NCBI RefSeq assembly: GCF_900177515.1
Contig: NZ_FXAK01000007.1
Span: 2,712,501 to 2,776,500, forward strand
DNA: 64,000 nucleotides
Reading direction: 5' to 3'
DNA from: Azospirillum oryzae
Lineage (GTDB): Bacteria > Pseudomonadota > Alphaproteobacteria > Azospirillales > Azospirillaceae
Part shown: piece by piece, positions 42,543-50,417 of the stretch
Numbering within the stretch: the stretch's first letter is position 1
Layout of the letters: every line of letters begins with the position of its first letter
Notes under the pieces: model-generated
What the model was told of the DNA's origin: nothing
What the model saw: only the letters and a program-made list of their open reading frames with translations
The model's database searches: none
Made by a program: the position numbers and the translations under genes

Positions 42543-43463
42543 ATGGGCGACATACACAGGCTGGTGATCGAACATGGCCGGGACAAGGCGCGCGCCCTGG
42601 TCCGGCCGGAGGAGCGGACGCTGGTGGACATCGCCGCCGACATCCTGGCGGACGAGAACCAGCATCTCGGAATCACCTACAGCGGCTTCTGCCTGACCAG
42701 CCTGCCGCACAAGAAGCTGGCGGACGACGTTCCCTGGGAAAAGCGCGGCCATCAGGTGACGCTGCTGGTCGAACCGGGCCGTCTGAAGGTGAACGGCAAG
42801 ATGAAGCTGTTCGGCGTCCCCTATGGCGCGCGGGCGCGCATGATCCTGATCTATCTGCAGACCCAGGCGGTGCGCACCGGCCGCCGCGAGGTCGAACTGG
42901 GCCGGTCCATGCGCGACTGGCTGACCCGGATGGGGATCAGCGTCGGCGGCGAGACCTTCCGCGGCTTCCGCGAGCAGTCGCTGCGCATTTCCGCCTGCAC
43001 CTTGAAGTTCTTCTGGGACGGCGAGGACGCCGACGTGTTCGAGAAGGGCGGCATCGTCAAGCGCGGCCTGATCTTCCACGACGATCTCGGCGACGACCGC
43101 CAGGGCACGCTGTGGAACGACGTGGTGCAGTTGGACGAGACCTTCTTCCAGGCCCTGCGCGACCACCCGGTGCCGCTGCTGGAGGAGGCAGTGCGGCAGT
43201 TGAAGGACCGTTCGCTCAGCCTCGATCTCTATGTCTGGCTGGCCTACCGGCTGCATTCGCTGAGCCGGCCGCAGCCGATCTCCTGGCCGTCGCTCTATGC
43301 CCAGTTCGGCGCCGGCTACGACCAGATGAAGCATTTCAAGCCGCGCTTCGTCCAGGCCCTGCAATATGCGCTGGCGGCCTATCCGGATGCCAAGGTCGAA
43401 CCGGCCGATGACGGCGTCGTGCTCCATCCCAGCCGCCCGCCCATCGCCCGCCTGCTGGCGTGA
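42543..43463 (+). CDS. repA: Replication initiator protein RepA
   Basis: 306-residue plasmid-type RepA initiator (RepA_C family). Features: DENQHLGITYSGFCLTSLPH near 30, PYGARARMILIYLQTQAV near 98 (winged-helix-like), and LSLDLYVWLAYRLHSLSRPQ near 230 followed by WPSLYAQFGAGYDQMKHFK, the typical second winged-helix part of this family. The ATG at 42543 is supported by GTGAGG at 5 bases; an ATG at 42516 is in frame without a proper site. Eight iterons surround the gene, and it should bind them to open the origin. No parA/parB or other partition gene is visible within the window, although such genes usually accompany large replicons. Confidence 0.85.
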   Translation: MGDIHRLVIEHGRDKARALVRPEERTLVDIAADILADENQHLGITYSGFCLTSLPHKKLADDVPWEKRGHQVTLLVEPGRLKVNGKMKLFGVPYGARARMILIYLQTQAVRTGRREVELGRSMRDWLTRMGISVGGETFRGFREQSLRISACTLKFFWDGEDADVFEKGGIVKRGLIFHDDLGDDRQGTLWNDVVQLDETFFQALRDHPVPLLEEAVRQLKDRSLSLDLYVWLAYRLHSLSRPQPISWPSLYAQFGAGYDQMKHFKPRFVQALQYALAAYPDAKVEPADDGVVLHPSRPPIARLLA

Positions 43464-43468
43464 GCGCC

Positions 43469-43486
43469 GTGGGGTTAAGCGACCGG
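43469..43486 (+). other. Iteron downstream of repA
   Basis: GTGGGGTTAAGCGACCGG begins 6 bp after the repA stop and fits the iteron consensus over all 18 positions except the two T bases shared with the copy at 42252. Confidence 0.78.
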
Positions 43487-43503
43487 TGGATGTCAGCTTG
43501 CGA

Positions 43504-43610
43504 ATGCCCCCTCCCCAACCCTCCCCCTCTTCGTGGGAGAGGGAGTCAGTCGCAAAGCGGCGGCAGTCCCCTCTCCCACCGAAGGTGGGGGAGCGTTAGG
43601 GAGGCGGCAT
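43504..43610. repeat. Dispersed palindromic repeat, copy D
   Basis: 107 bp, ends ATGCCCCCTCCC / GGGAGGCGGCAT (one mismatch), core CCCTCCCCCTCTTCGTGGGA. Direct orientation relative to copy C. Begins 41 bp after the repA stop, between two iterons. Confidence 0.75.
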
Positions 43611-43633
43611 CGTGCAGCCCCACGACAGTCCCC

Positions 43634-43650
43634 CGGTCGCTTTCCCCCAC
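43634..43650 (-). other. Inverted iteron beyond repeat D
   Basis: CGGTCGCTTTCCCCCAC reads on the minus strand as GTGGGGGAAAGCGACCG, one base from the copy at 42320. It lies 89 bp before the next gene and extends the iteron field to about 1.4 kb. Confidence 0.68.
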
Positions 43651-43738
43651 ACCCTTCAATCCATTGACGCACGTCATTGGGCCGCCCTCCCCCTCCCCCT
43701 ATGATCGCCGTCAGTTCCCGAACCGGAGAGGTCTTGCC

Positions 43739-44509
43739 TTGGACGCGCTGTCGCTGCTGGATGCCGGACTGAACCAGTGTGCCGTGGTCATCGACCGCGA
43801 CGGTGGGCTGCTGCTGGCCCTGCTGACCGCCGGGCTGGTCGGCGGCACCACCCATTGCACCGGCATGTGCGGTCCCTTCGTGCTGGCCCAGGTGTCGGCG
43901 CGGCTGGAGCGGGTGCCGCTGTCGGCGATGTCGGAGTTCCGGCGCCTGACCGGAGCCGCCGTGCTGCCCTACCATGCCGGCCGGGCGTCGACCTATGCGC
44001 TGATCGGCGCGCTGTCGGCCTCGGTCGCCGGCCATGTCGGGGCGCTGCCCGGCCTGCGCTGGCTGTCGGTCGCGTTGCTGGCGCTGGCGGCGCTGTTCTT
44101 CCTAGGCTATGCCGCGCGCAGCGTCCTGTCCTGGTTCCCCAAGCTCCCGTCCTTGGGCGGCAACGGGCTGCAGCGCTGGTGGGGCGACCGGGTGTCCGGC
44201 GTCGCCCGGCCGCTGTTCGGCAATCCGACGGGCTGGCGCGGCTATGGGCTGGGTGTGGCGCTGGGCTTCATTCCTTGCGGGATGCTCTATGGCGCCATCG
44301 CGGTCGCGGCGGCGAGCGGCAGCGCGCTGACCGGCGCGCTGGGCATGGCCGCCTTCGCGCTCGGCACGGTGCCGAGCCTGCTGGCGGTCGGGCTGGCCGG
44401 CCATATCGCCGGCCGCACCTGGCGGACCGCCGTCGCCCGCGTCGCCCCGGCGATCATGCTGGTGAACGCCGGGGTTCTGGGCTGGATGGCCTGGAAGCTG
44501 GTTGCGTAA
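43739..44509 (+). CDS. DsbD_2-type membrane protein (sulfite exporter TauE/SafE family)
   Basis: 256-residue membrane protein with about six helices. The conserved cysteine motifs GGTTHCTGMCGPFVLA (about 36-51) and GFIPCGMLYGA (about 178) match the cytochrome c biogenesis transmembrane (DsbD_2/UreH-like) family, often annotated as TauE/SafE. Members are tied to cytochrome oxidase maturation or metal handling. The start is TTG at 43739 with GGAGAGG at 8 bases, better than any upstream ATG. Not obviously in an operon; it follows the replication origin. Confidence 0.85.
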   Translation: MDALSLLDAGLNQCAVVIDRDGGLLLALLTAGLVGGTTHCTGMCGPFVLAQVSARLERVPLSAMSEFRRLTGAAVLPYHAGRASTYALIGALSASVAGHVGALPGLRWLSVALLALAALFFLGYAARSVLSWFPKLPSLGGNGLQRWWGDRVSGVARPLFGNPTGWRGYGLGVALGFIPCGMLYGAIAVAAASGSALTGALGMAAFALGTVPSLLAVGLAGHIAGRTWRTAVARVAPAIMLVNAGVLGWMAWKLVA

Positions 44510-44528
44510 ACCTGCCTCACGCCACCGG

Positions 44529-45428
44529 TTAGTGGATACCGCCGCCCTTCAGCGCGTCGCCCAGCGGGATCTGTCCGCTGCCGGGCTTCAAGGGCTGCTG
44601 CTGGCTTTCATGCGGCGACCAGCCGGCGAGATAGAGCACCTCGAAGGTCACCGGGATGCGCCCGTCCGGCTCGGCATAGAGTTGGGCATAGCGCTGGGCC
44701 GCGTCGAACAGCATGGACCGGGTTGCCGGAACCTTGCGACGGGCGAGCACGGCGTTGGTCTCGCCCATGCCGCGCAGTTCGCGCATCAGGGCGAAGGCGT
44801 CGGAGTAGGTCACGGTGATGACGTCGCTGTCGACCACCGGCAGGGCGAAGCCGGCACGTTGCAGCAACCCGCCAGCGTCCTTGATCTCGGCGAAGGGCGA
44901 CACGCGGGGGGATACGCCGCCCGACACCTCCATCTCCGCCTCGAAGAGGCAGCGGCGCAGTTCGGCCAGCGTCTGGCCACCGAGCATGGAGGCACAGAAG
45001 AATCCATCCGGCTTCAACGCCTGCCGGATCTGCACCAGGGCGCCCGGCAGGTCGTTGACCCAGTGCAGGCTGAGATTGCTGACCACAAGATCGAAGCTGC
45101 CGGGGGCGAAGGGCAGGAACTCCTCGTCAGCGGCGACGGTGGGGTTGCCCGGACCGCCGGCGGCACGCGCGAAGTCCGGCGACAGGTCGCAGGCGACCAG
45201 CCGTTCGATCCCCTTGCGGCCTTTCAGGATGCGCCCCATCGCCCCGTCGTGGCAGCCGACGTCGAGGGCCAGCGGGAAGGGGCGGATCACGTCCTCCAGC
45301 CGGTCGGCCAGGCGGTCGGCGATCTCCTCGAACAGGAAGGCGTGGTCGGTGAATTCGGCGACGGCGCGGTCGCGGCGGCGGCGGACCAGCGCGCGGTCGA
45401 AGACGGTCATGCTGTCGGGGCTTGTCAT
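44529..45428 (-). CDS. SAM-dependent methyltransferase, NDUFAF5/BioC-like
   Basis: 299-residue class I methyltransferase-fold protein. SAM motif I is ALDVGCHDGAMG (about 54-65), then ACDLSPDF and motif post-I, and SFDLVVSNLSLHWVNDLPGA near 110. The C-terminal half, with ITVTYSDAFALMRELRGMGE and FEVLYLAGWSPHESQQQPLK, is typical of the alphaproteobacterial homologue of the mitochondrial complex I assembly factor NDUFAF5 and of BioC. Which reaction it does is open. It is divergent from the fliQ gene. Confidence 0.85.
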   Translation of the reverse strand: MTSPDSMTVFDRALVRRRRDRAVAEFTDHAFLFEEIADRLADRLEDVIRPFPLALDVGCHDGAMGRILKGRKGIERLVACDLSPDFARAAGGPGNPTVAADEEFLPFAPGSFDLVVSNLSLHWVNDLPGALVQIRQALKPDGFFCASMLGGQTLAELRRCLFEAEMEVSGGVSPRVSPFAEIKDAGGLLQRAGFALPVVDSDVITVTYSDAFALMRELRGMGETNAVLARRKVPATRSMLFDAAQRYAQLYAEPDGRIPVTFEVLYLAGWSPHESQQQPLKPGSGQIPLGDALKGGGIH

Positions 45429-45535
45429 GCCCGCACTATACCCCAGCCCGGCGGCACGACAACCGTGCTACACTCGCAGCCCAGATACCTTCTTCAAATC
45501 ACCTTCGCCACGCCACCCCACGCACAGGCATTGGA

Positions 45536-45802
45536 ATGGGCATCGACGAAGCCATCGCCGTCAGCCACGAAGCGCTGATGGTCATCCTGAAGATTTCGCT
45601 GCCGCCGCTGGGCATCACCGCCGTGCTGTCGGCCGGGCTGATGCTGTTCCAGAGCGCCACCAACATCAACGAGTCGTCGCTGCAGCAGGACACCAAGTTC
45701 TTCGCGACGCTGGTGATCCTGTTCGTCACCGGCCCGGCCATCTATCTGGCGCTGCGCGACTACACCGGCGTGATCTTCGAACGCATCGCCATGCTTCAGT
45801 GA
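45536..45802 (+). CDS. fliQ: FliQ, flagellar export-gate subunit
   Basis: 88-residue protein with two membrane helices (about 15-38 and 53-75) around a conserved polar section, MLFQSATNINESSLQQDTKF, and the C-terminal LRDYTGVIFERI. This is the FliQ/SctS family, which forms the export gate with FliP and FliR in the flagellar type III secretion apparatus. FliP, FliR and other flagellar genes are not next to it; its neighbours are a methyltransferase and ComF. No good ribosome site precedes the ATG at 45536. The stop overlaps a possible GTG of the comF gene. Confidence 0.8.
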   Translation: MGIDEAIAVSHEALMVILKISLPPLGITAVLSAGLMLFQSATNINESSLQQDTKFFATLVILFVTGPAIYLALRDYTGVIFERIAMLQ

Positions 45803-45816
45803 CCGGGGCGGCGGCG

Positions 45817-46572
45817 ATGCAGCCATCCGCGATCCTGTCCGGACTGGGCCGCACCGCGGCAGGCGCGGCGACCCTGCTGCTCGACGCGCTGCTGCCGCCG
45901 CGCTGCCTCAGTTGCGGCGAGGCGGTGGACCGCCAGGGTGGCCTGTGTGCGGCCTGCTGGGTCAAGCTGACCTTCATCGCCCCACCGCTCTGCGCCTGCT
46001 GCGGCCTTCCCTTCGAGTATGAGGCGCAGGAGGGCACGCTGTGCGGCTCCTGCATGGCCTCCCCGCCCCCCTTCGCTCGCGCCCGCGCCGTCCTGGCCTA
46101 TGACGACGGCAGCCGGCCGCTGGTGCTGGGCTTCAAGCATGGCGACCGCATCCATGCCGCCAAGGCCTACGGCGTCTGGCTGGCCCGCGCCGGACGGGAA
46201 CTGCTGGAGGATGCCGACCGGCTGCTGCCGGTGCCGCTGCACCGTGCCCGCCTGTTCCACCGCCGCTACAATCAGGCGGCCCTGCTGGCGCAGGCGCTGT
46301 CGCGCCACTGCGGCGTCCCCGCCGTCCCGGACCTGCTGCAACGCCACCGGTCTACCCCGACCCAGGGCGGGCTGGACCGTCAGGGCCGCCACCGCAACGT
46401 CAAGGGCGCCTTCCGCCTGCGGCCTGGACAGTCGGTGACCGGTCAGCGTCTGGTGCTGATCGACGACGTGATGACCACCGGGGCGACGCTGGCGGAATGC
46501 GCACGGGTCCTGCGGCGGGCCGGGGCGGCCCGGGTCGACGTGCTGACGCTGGCGCGTGTGGTGCATCGCTGA
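45817..46572 (+). CDS. comF: ComF-family phosphoribosyltransferase
   Basis: 251-residue ComF protein. An N-terminal zinc-ribbon with CLSCG, CAACW, CACCGLPF and CGSC (about 30-90) leads to a type I phosphoribosyltransferase-like domain with YNQAALLAQALSRH and the PRPP-binding loop LVLIDDVMTTGATLAE (about 212). In Gram-positive bacteria ComF serves DNA uptake; in proteobacteria the role is less clear, though it is linked to competence and DNA repair. ATG at 45817 is chosen; GTG at 45799 overlapping the fliQ stop is an alternative. Confidence 0.9.
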   Translation: MQPSAILSGLGRTAAGAATLLLDALLPPRCLSCGEAVDRQGGLCAACWVKLTFIAPPLCACCGLPFEYEAQEGTLCGSCMASPPPFARARAVLAYDDGSRPLVLGFKHGDRIHAAKAYGVWLARAGRELLEDADRLLPVPLHRARLFHRRYNQAALLAQALSRHCGVPAVPDLLQRHRSTPTQGGLDRQGRHRNVKGAFRLRPGQSVTGQRLVLIDDVMTTGATLAECARVLRRAGAARVDVLTLARVVHR

Positions 46573-46689
46573 CGCTTGAAAAGGGGCGTGCCCGGCGACG
46601 CTGACCGGCGCTCAGCGCGGATTGCAACGTCTGGCGCCTCCCGCAGGTTGATCCTATAGTTTCCCCACCTGCAACAGGAGCCCAGTGGC

Positions 46690-46953
46690 ATGGCCGACGT
46701 CGTCATCTACACCACGCCCTTCTGTCCCTACTGCATGCGGGCCAAGAGCCTGCTCGACGGCAAGGGCGTGACATACGAGGAAATCGACCTTTACGCCCAG
46801 CCGGGCCGCCGCAGCGAGATGATCGAGCGGTCGGAGGGCCGGACCACCGTCCCGCAGATCTTCATCGACGGGAAGCCCTATGGCGGCAGCGACGACATCC
46901 ACGCGCTGGATCGTGCCGGCAAGCTGGACCCGCTGCTCGGCATCGCCGCATGA
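46690..46953 (+). CDS. grxC: Glutaredoxin 3
   Basis: 87-residue dithiol glutaredoxin. The active site is CPYC (TTPFCPYCMRAKSLLD, residues 9-24). The cis-proline site TTVPQIFIDGKPYGGSDDIH (about 52-71) binds glutathione. It reduces disulfides and glutathione adducts with GSH. The 3' end overlaps the nitrilase gene by 4 bp (ATGA), so the two are one transcript. Confidence 0.96.
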   Translation: MADVVIYTTPFCPYCMRAKSLLDGKGVTYEEIDLYAQPGRRSEMIERSEGRTTVPQIFIDGKPYGGSDDIHALDRAGKLDPLLGIAA

Positions 46954-47816
46954 GCGACGGCGCGGCTTCGGACCTCGTTGGCGGCGGCACGCTGAAGGCC
47001 GCCTGCGTCCAGGTGAATGCGGGGACGGAGCTTGAGCCGAACCTGCGGGCGGCGGGCGACCTCGTCCGCCGCGCCCGCGACGCCGGGGCGGATTTCATCG
47101 CCTTGCCGGAGAATGTCGGCTGGATCGTCCAGGGCCGCGCCAAGACCATGGAGCGCGTCCGCACCGAGTCGGAGCATCCCGGCATCCCCTTCTTCGCCGA
47201 TCTGGCGCGGGAGACCGGTGCCTGGATTCTCGGCGGCACCCTGCATGTCCTGCTCGACGACGGGCGCGCCGCCAACCGCAGCTACCTTTTCGATGCCAGG
47301 GGGCGGGTCGTCGCCTCCTACGACAAGATCCACATGTTCGACGTCACGCTGAAGGACGGCGAATCCTATCGCGAATCGGCGACCTTCCAGCCGGGCGAGC
47401 GGGCGGTGGTGGCGGCCAGCCCCTGGGGCGGCATCGGCATGACGGTCTGTTACGACGTGCGCTTCGCCTATCTGTACCGGGCGCTGGCCCAGGCGGGGGC
47501 GTCGATCCTGACCGTGCCGGCCGCCTTCACCGTGCCGACCGGCCGGGCCCATTGGCACACGCTGCTGCGCGCCCGCGCCATCGAAACCGGCTGCTTCGTC
47601 GTTGCCCCGGCCCAGACCGGCAGCCACGACCAGGGCCGCCAGACCTACGGCCATTCCCTGCTGATCGCCCCCTGGGGCGAGGTGCTGGCCGACGCCGGCA
47701 CCGATGTCGGCTTCATCACCGCCGACCTCGACCTCGACCGCGTGGCGGAGGCCCGCGCCATGGTGCCGTCGCTGACCCACGACCGCGGCGTCGCGGTGGA
47801 GCGCCTCGGGTTCTGA
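46950..47816 (+). CDS. Carbon-nitrogen hydrolase (nitrilase superfamily, Nit1-like)
   Basis: 288-residue nitrilase-fold amidase. The catalytic triad is readable: Glu in FIALPENVGWIV (about 50), Lys in VASYDKIHMFDV (about 128), Cys in GMTVCYDVRFAYLYR (about 166). The sequence belongs near NIT1, whose deaminated-glutathione amidase activity suits the coupling with a glutathione-dependent glutaredoxin, although this function is inferred. It overlaps grxC by 4 bp. Confidence 0.92.
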   Translation: MSDGAASDLVGGGTLKAACVQVNAGTELEPNLRAAGDLVRRARDAGADFIALPENVGWIVQGRAKTMERVRTESEHPGIPFFADLARETGAWILGGTLHVLLDDGRAANRSYLFDARGRVVASYDKIHMFDVTLKDGESYRESATFQPGERAVVAASPWGGIGMTVCYDVRFAYLYRALAQAGASILTVPAAFTVPTGRAHWHTLLRARAIETGCFVVAPAQTGSHDQGRQTYGHSLLIAPWGEVLADAGTDVGFITADLDLDRVAEARAMVPSLTHDRGVAVERLGF

Positions 47817-47820
47817 TCTC

Positions 47821-48300
47821 TCAGCGCCCGTCCTGCGTCAGCCGAAGCCACGCCATGGCGGTGGTCAACGCGATGCCGAAGGCGCCGTCGGGCCGCACCG
47901 GCAGATCGAGGTCGCGGATCATGCTGTCCAGCCGCAAATCGACCGCCTGTTTGGACATGCTGCGGAGCTTGCGGGCGTAATAGAGACTGGAAACCTCCGT
48001 CCGCTCGTCCGACAGCGATCGCCCGGTCAGGCGCTCGGCCATGGCGACGGAGAAGTCGAGATAGTAGCCCACCAGCGGACGGTCGCCGATGAAGGCGTGC
48101 AGCAGGTCGCCGGCCTCGGCCAGCCCGGTATCGCAACCGGGATGGAGCAGCAGCGCGCTGCCGGTCAGGATGCGGGGGCCGCGGATGCGGATGGCGGCGA
48201 AGGCCAGAGGCGTTGCGGCCTCCGGATCGAAGCTGGTCGCCTCGCAATGGATCGCCACGCGTTCGCGCCGGTCGGTGTCGCCGTGATCGGGATGTCCCAT
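47821..48300 (-). CDS. DnaQ-like exonuclease-fold protein, active site degenerate
   Basis: 159-residue protein with the fold pattern of 3'-5' exonucleases: AIHCEATSFDPE near 16 (the usual D-x-E is changed to H-x-E), PLVGYYLDFSVAMAERL near 76, and a C-terminal GAFGIALTTAMAWL in place of the usual H-D-A-L-x-D. Catalytic acids are thus partly lost. It follows the cNMP/CBS/DUF294 gene by 10 bp in the same direction. Such a pairing (DUF294 nucleotidyltransferase-like protein plus DnaQ-like partner near an acetate symporter) occurs in many proteobacteria; the role is unknown. Confidence 0.72.
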   Translation of the reverse strand: MGHPDHGDTDRRERVAIHCEATSFDPEAATPLAFAAIRIRGPRILTGSALLLHPGCDTGLAEAGDLLHAFIGDRPLVGYYLDFSVAMAERLTGRSLSDERTEVSSLYYARKLRSMSKQAVDLRLDSMIRDLDLPVRPDGAFGIALTTAMAWLRLTQDGR

Positions 48301-48310
48301 CGTCGCCGCC

Positions 48311-50182
48311 TCAATGATTCAGGCGGAAATGGTGGGCGATCAGCTCCTTGAAGCTTTTCACCAGCGCCAGGCAGTCCTTGAACTGGTCGCGGTCCAGCTT
48401 GCCCAGCCGGTCGGGGTGGACGAGGTTGTCGATCGCCAGTTCCGCCCCTTCCTCCCCTCCTTCGTTTTCTTCCGGCAGATCGACGCGCGCCTTCAGGCGG
48501 ATGGTCGACAGGATGGTGAAGGCCTCCACCAAATCGGCGGCCATCTTGCGGTCCAGCGCCCCCAGTTCGGCCAGCACCTGGATGCGCTCCACCGTGTTGG
48601 TCTCCGCCCGGTGCTTTTCCAGCGCCAGCGCGCGGACGCCATGGACGATGGGGAAGATGCCGGCCTTCTTGATGTCGACCGGCTCCGCCCGGCGCCGTTC
48701 GAACAGCGCGGCGAACAGGCCGCTCGGCGTGTCGAAGGACAGGGTCGGCCGGGCGAACTGGGTGAAGAACATCTGGTTGTCCTGCAGGCGGCTCAGCAGA
48801 TAGTCCTTCGCCTCGGCCAGCAGGGTGGCGTCGCCGGCCACCGGAGCGGCGTCGTAGAAGATGGCGAGGTTCATCTGCGCCGCCTCGTCCGGGCGGTGGA
48901 CCCAGTTGAACAGCGCGTCCTTGTAGCCGGCGAGCGGCCGGGTCCACTCCGGATTGGAGACCATGATGTTACCGGGACAGGGGGGATAGCCGAACTCGAC
49001 CAGATGGCGGGTGAAGTCGGCGGCGATCCTCGGCAGGTCGGGGCAGTCGAAGCCGTCGCGCAGGATCAGGCCGTTGTCCTGGTCGGTCTTCAGCAGCTGT
49101 TCGCCGCGCCCCTCGCTGCCCATCACGATCAGGCAGCTGTTGGCCAGCAGCTCCGGCGGGGCCAGCAGCTCGAACAGCTTGCGGAAGATGCGGCGGTTCA
49201 GCTCGGTCACCAGATCGGCGATGAAGGCGACCTTCACGCCGGTGGCATGCAGGGTGCGGATCAGCTCGACGATGGAGCGGCTGGCCCGGCGGAGGTCGGC
49301 GGGATCGGTGGCATGCTCCACCTGCAGCCCGATGACCTGGGAATGGTTGGACAGCACCGCCAGCAGGTCGCTTTGCCCCAACAGCCCGACGATGGCGCCA
49401 TTCTCCGTCACCACGATGCGGCGCACCGCATGCTTGGTCATCAGCACCAGCGCGTTGAACAGCAGGTCGTCGCGGTCCAGCGTCAGCAGGCCGTAGCGGG
49501 CGAGCGGCCCGACCGGGTCGGTCACCGGCCTGCCGTCCAGCACCACCAGATCGCGCAGGTCGGTGCCGGTCAGGATGCCGGTGGTGCCATCCGCGCCGCG
49601 CACCAGAACGCTGCTGGCGCGGTTCTGCCGCATCGCCTCGGCCGCGTCGCGCAGGCTGGCGGCGGCATCGACGAACAGCGGCGGGTGAAGATAGGCCTGC
49701 CGGATGCGGGCCATGGTCAGCGCCGCCATCTCGCGGTTGGAGCGCAAGGCAGCCAGATCGCGCATGCGCTGGGCGAAATCGCCGAGGATGGCGGTTCCGA
49801 AGGCGGGATTCTCGGCGGCCAACGCCTCCAGCGCCGCGCGCGGGATCAGGTGGCAAACGCAGTCCTCCGCCGCGACGAAGCGGCGGGCGCCGGTCACGCC
49901 GGCTCCGTCCCCCGTGGTGGCGTACAGCGCCTGCAAGCCGAACCGGTCGCCCGGACCATGGACTGCCGCAACCTCGCCACCGCGGCGTTCCTGCACGGCG
50001 CCGCGCAGCACGACATAGAGCGCGTCGGCCGGTTCCTCCCGGCTGAGGATGACGGTGTCGCGCGGATAGAGCGCGATGTCGAGCGCACCGGCCAGCGCCA
50101 CGCGCTGCCCCTCCGTCAGCAGGTCGAAGGGAGGACGCCCGAAATCGAAGTCCGGAGAAGCGGTCGGCATCGCATGCTGCAC
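48311..50182 (-). CDS. cNMP-binding / CBS / DUF294 nucleotidyltransferase-like protein
   Basis: 623-residue signalling protein: an N-terminal cyclic-nucleotide-binding-like domain (about 15-140), two CBS motifs (about 155-285; FVDAAASLRDAAEAMRQN), then a DUF294 nucleotidyltransferase-like domain with MGSEGRGEQLLKTDQDNGLI (about 355-374, close to the GlnD/PII-uridylyltransferase active site) and a DUF294 C-terminal domain. It may modify or sense a partner in response to an adenine nucleotide or cyclic nucleotide. Downstream is the degenerate DnaQ-like gene; upstream, across a terminator, is the ActP operon. Confidence 0.88.
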   Translation of the reverse strand: MQHAMPTASPDFDFGRPPFDLLTEGQRVALAGALDIALYPRDTVILSREEPADALYVVLRGAVQERRGGEVAAVHGPGDRFGLQALYATTGDGAGVTGARRFVAAEDCVCHLIPRAALEALAAENPAFGTAILGDFAQRMRDLAALRSNREMAALTMARIRQAYLHPPLFVDAAASLRDAAEAMRQNRASSVLVRGADGTTGILTGTDLRDLVVLDGRPVTDPVGPLARYGLLTLDRDDLLFNALVLMTKHAVRRIVVTENGAIVGLLGQSDLLAVLSNHSQVIGLQVEHATDPADLRRASRSIVELIRTLHATGVKVAFIADLVTELNRRIFRKLFELLAPPELLANSCLIVMGSEGRGEQLLKTDQDNGLILRDGFDCPDLPRIAADFTRHLVEFGYPPCPGNIMVSNPEWTRPLAGYKDALFNWVHRPDEAAQMNLAIFYDAAPVAGDATLLAEAKDYLLSRLQDNQMFFTQFARPTLSFDTPSGLFAALFERRRAEPVDIKKAGIFPIVHGVRALALEKHRAETNTVERIQVLAELGALDRKMAADLVEAFTILSTIRLKARVDLPEENEGGEEGAELAIDNLVHPDRLGKLDRDQFKDCLALVKSFKELIAHHFRLNH

Positions 50183-50232
50183 GGGCGGACTCCGTCGGGA
50201 GATGGCAGGGTCGGGAGATGGCTGATCATGAA

Positions 50233-50267
50233 AAAAGCGCCCCCGGATCGGGTCCGGAGGCGCTTTT
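50233..50267 (-). terminator. Terminator of the actP transcript
   Basis: AAAAGCGCC..GGA pairs with TCC..GGCGCTTTT. Read on the minus strand it ends in TTTTTTCATG. It separates actP from the DUF294 gene, so the two are not one simple operon. Confidence 0.8.
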
Positions 50268-50417
50268 CAGGATACACCCGCCGGGCGGGACGCCGGAAGC
50301 GGGTGCGACATTTGGCGGCGTGGTTCGGTCACCGCCCGCACTTGGCCCCCCGGGTTCAGGCTTGCCCGAGGGGGGGAAGGGATGCGGTGCGAGACGCGAT
50401 CCCTTCCTTGGTTCTTC

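Noticed and set aside
44100..44110. Further TTCCTAGG match as a phage-repressor site
   Set aside because: Lies inside the DsbD_2-type gene and lacks the second half of the palindrome.
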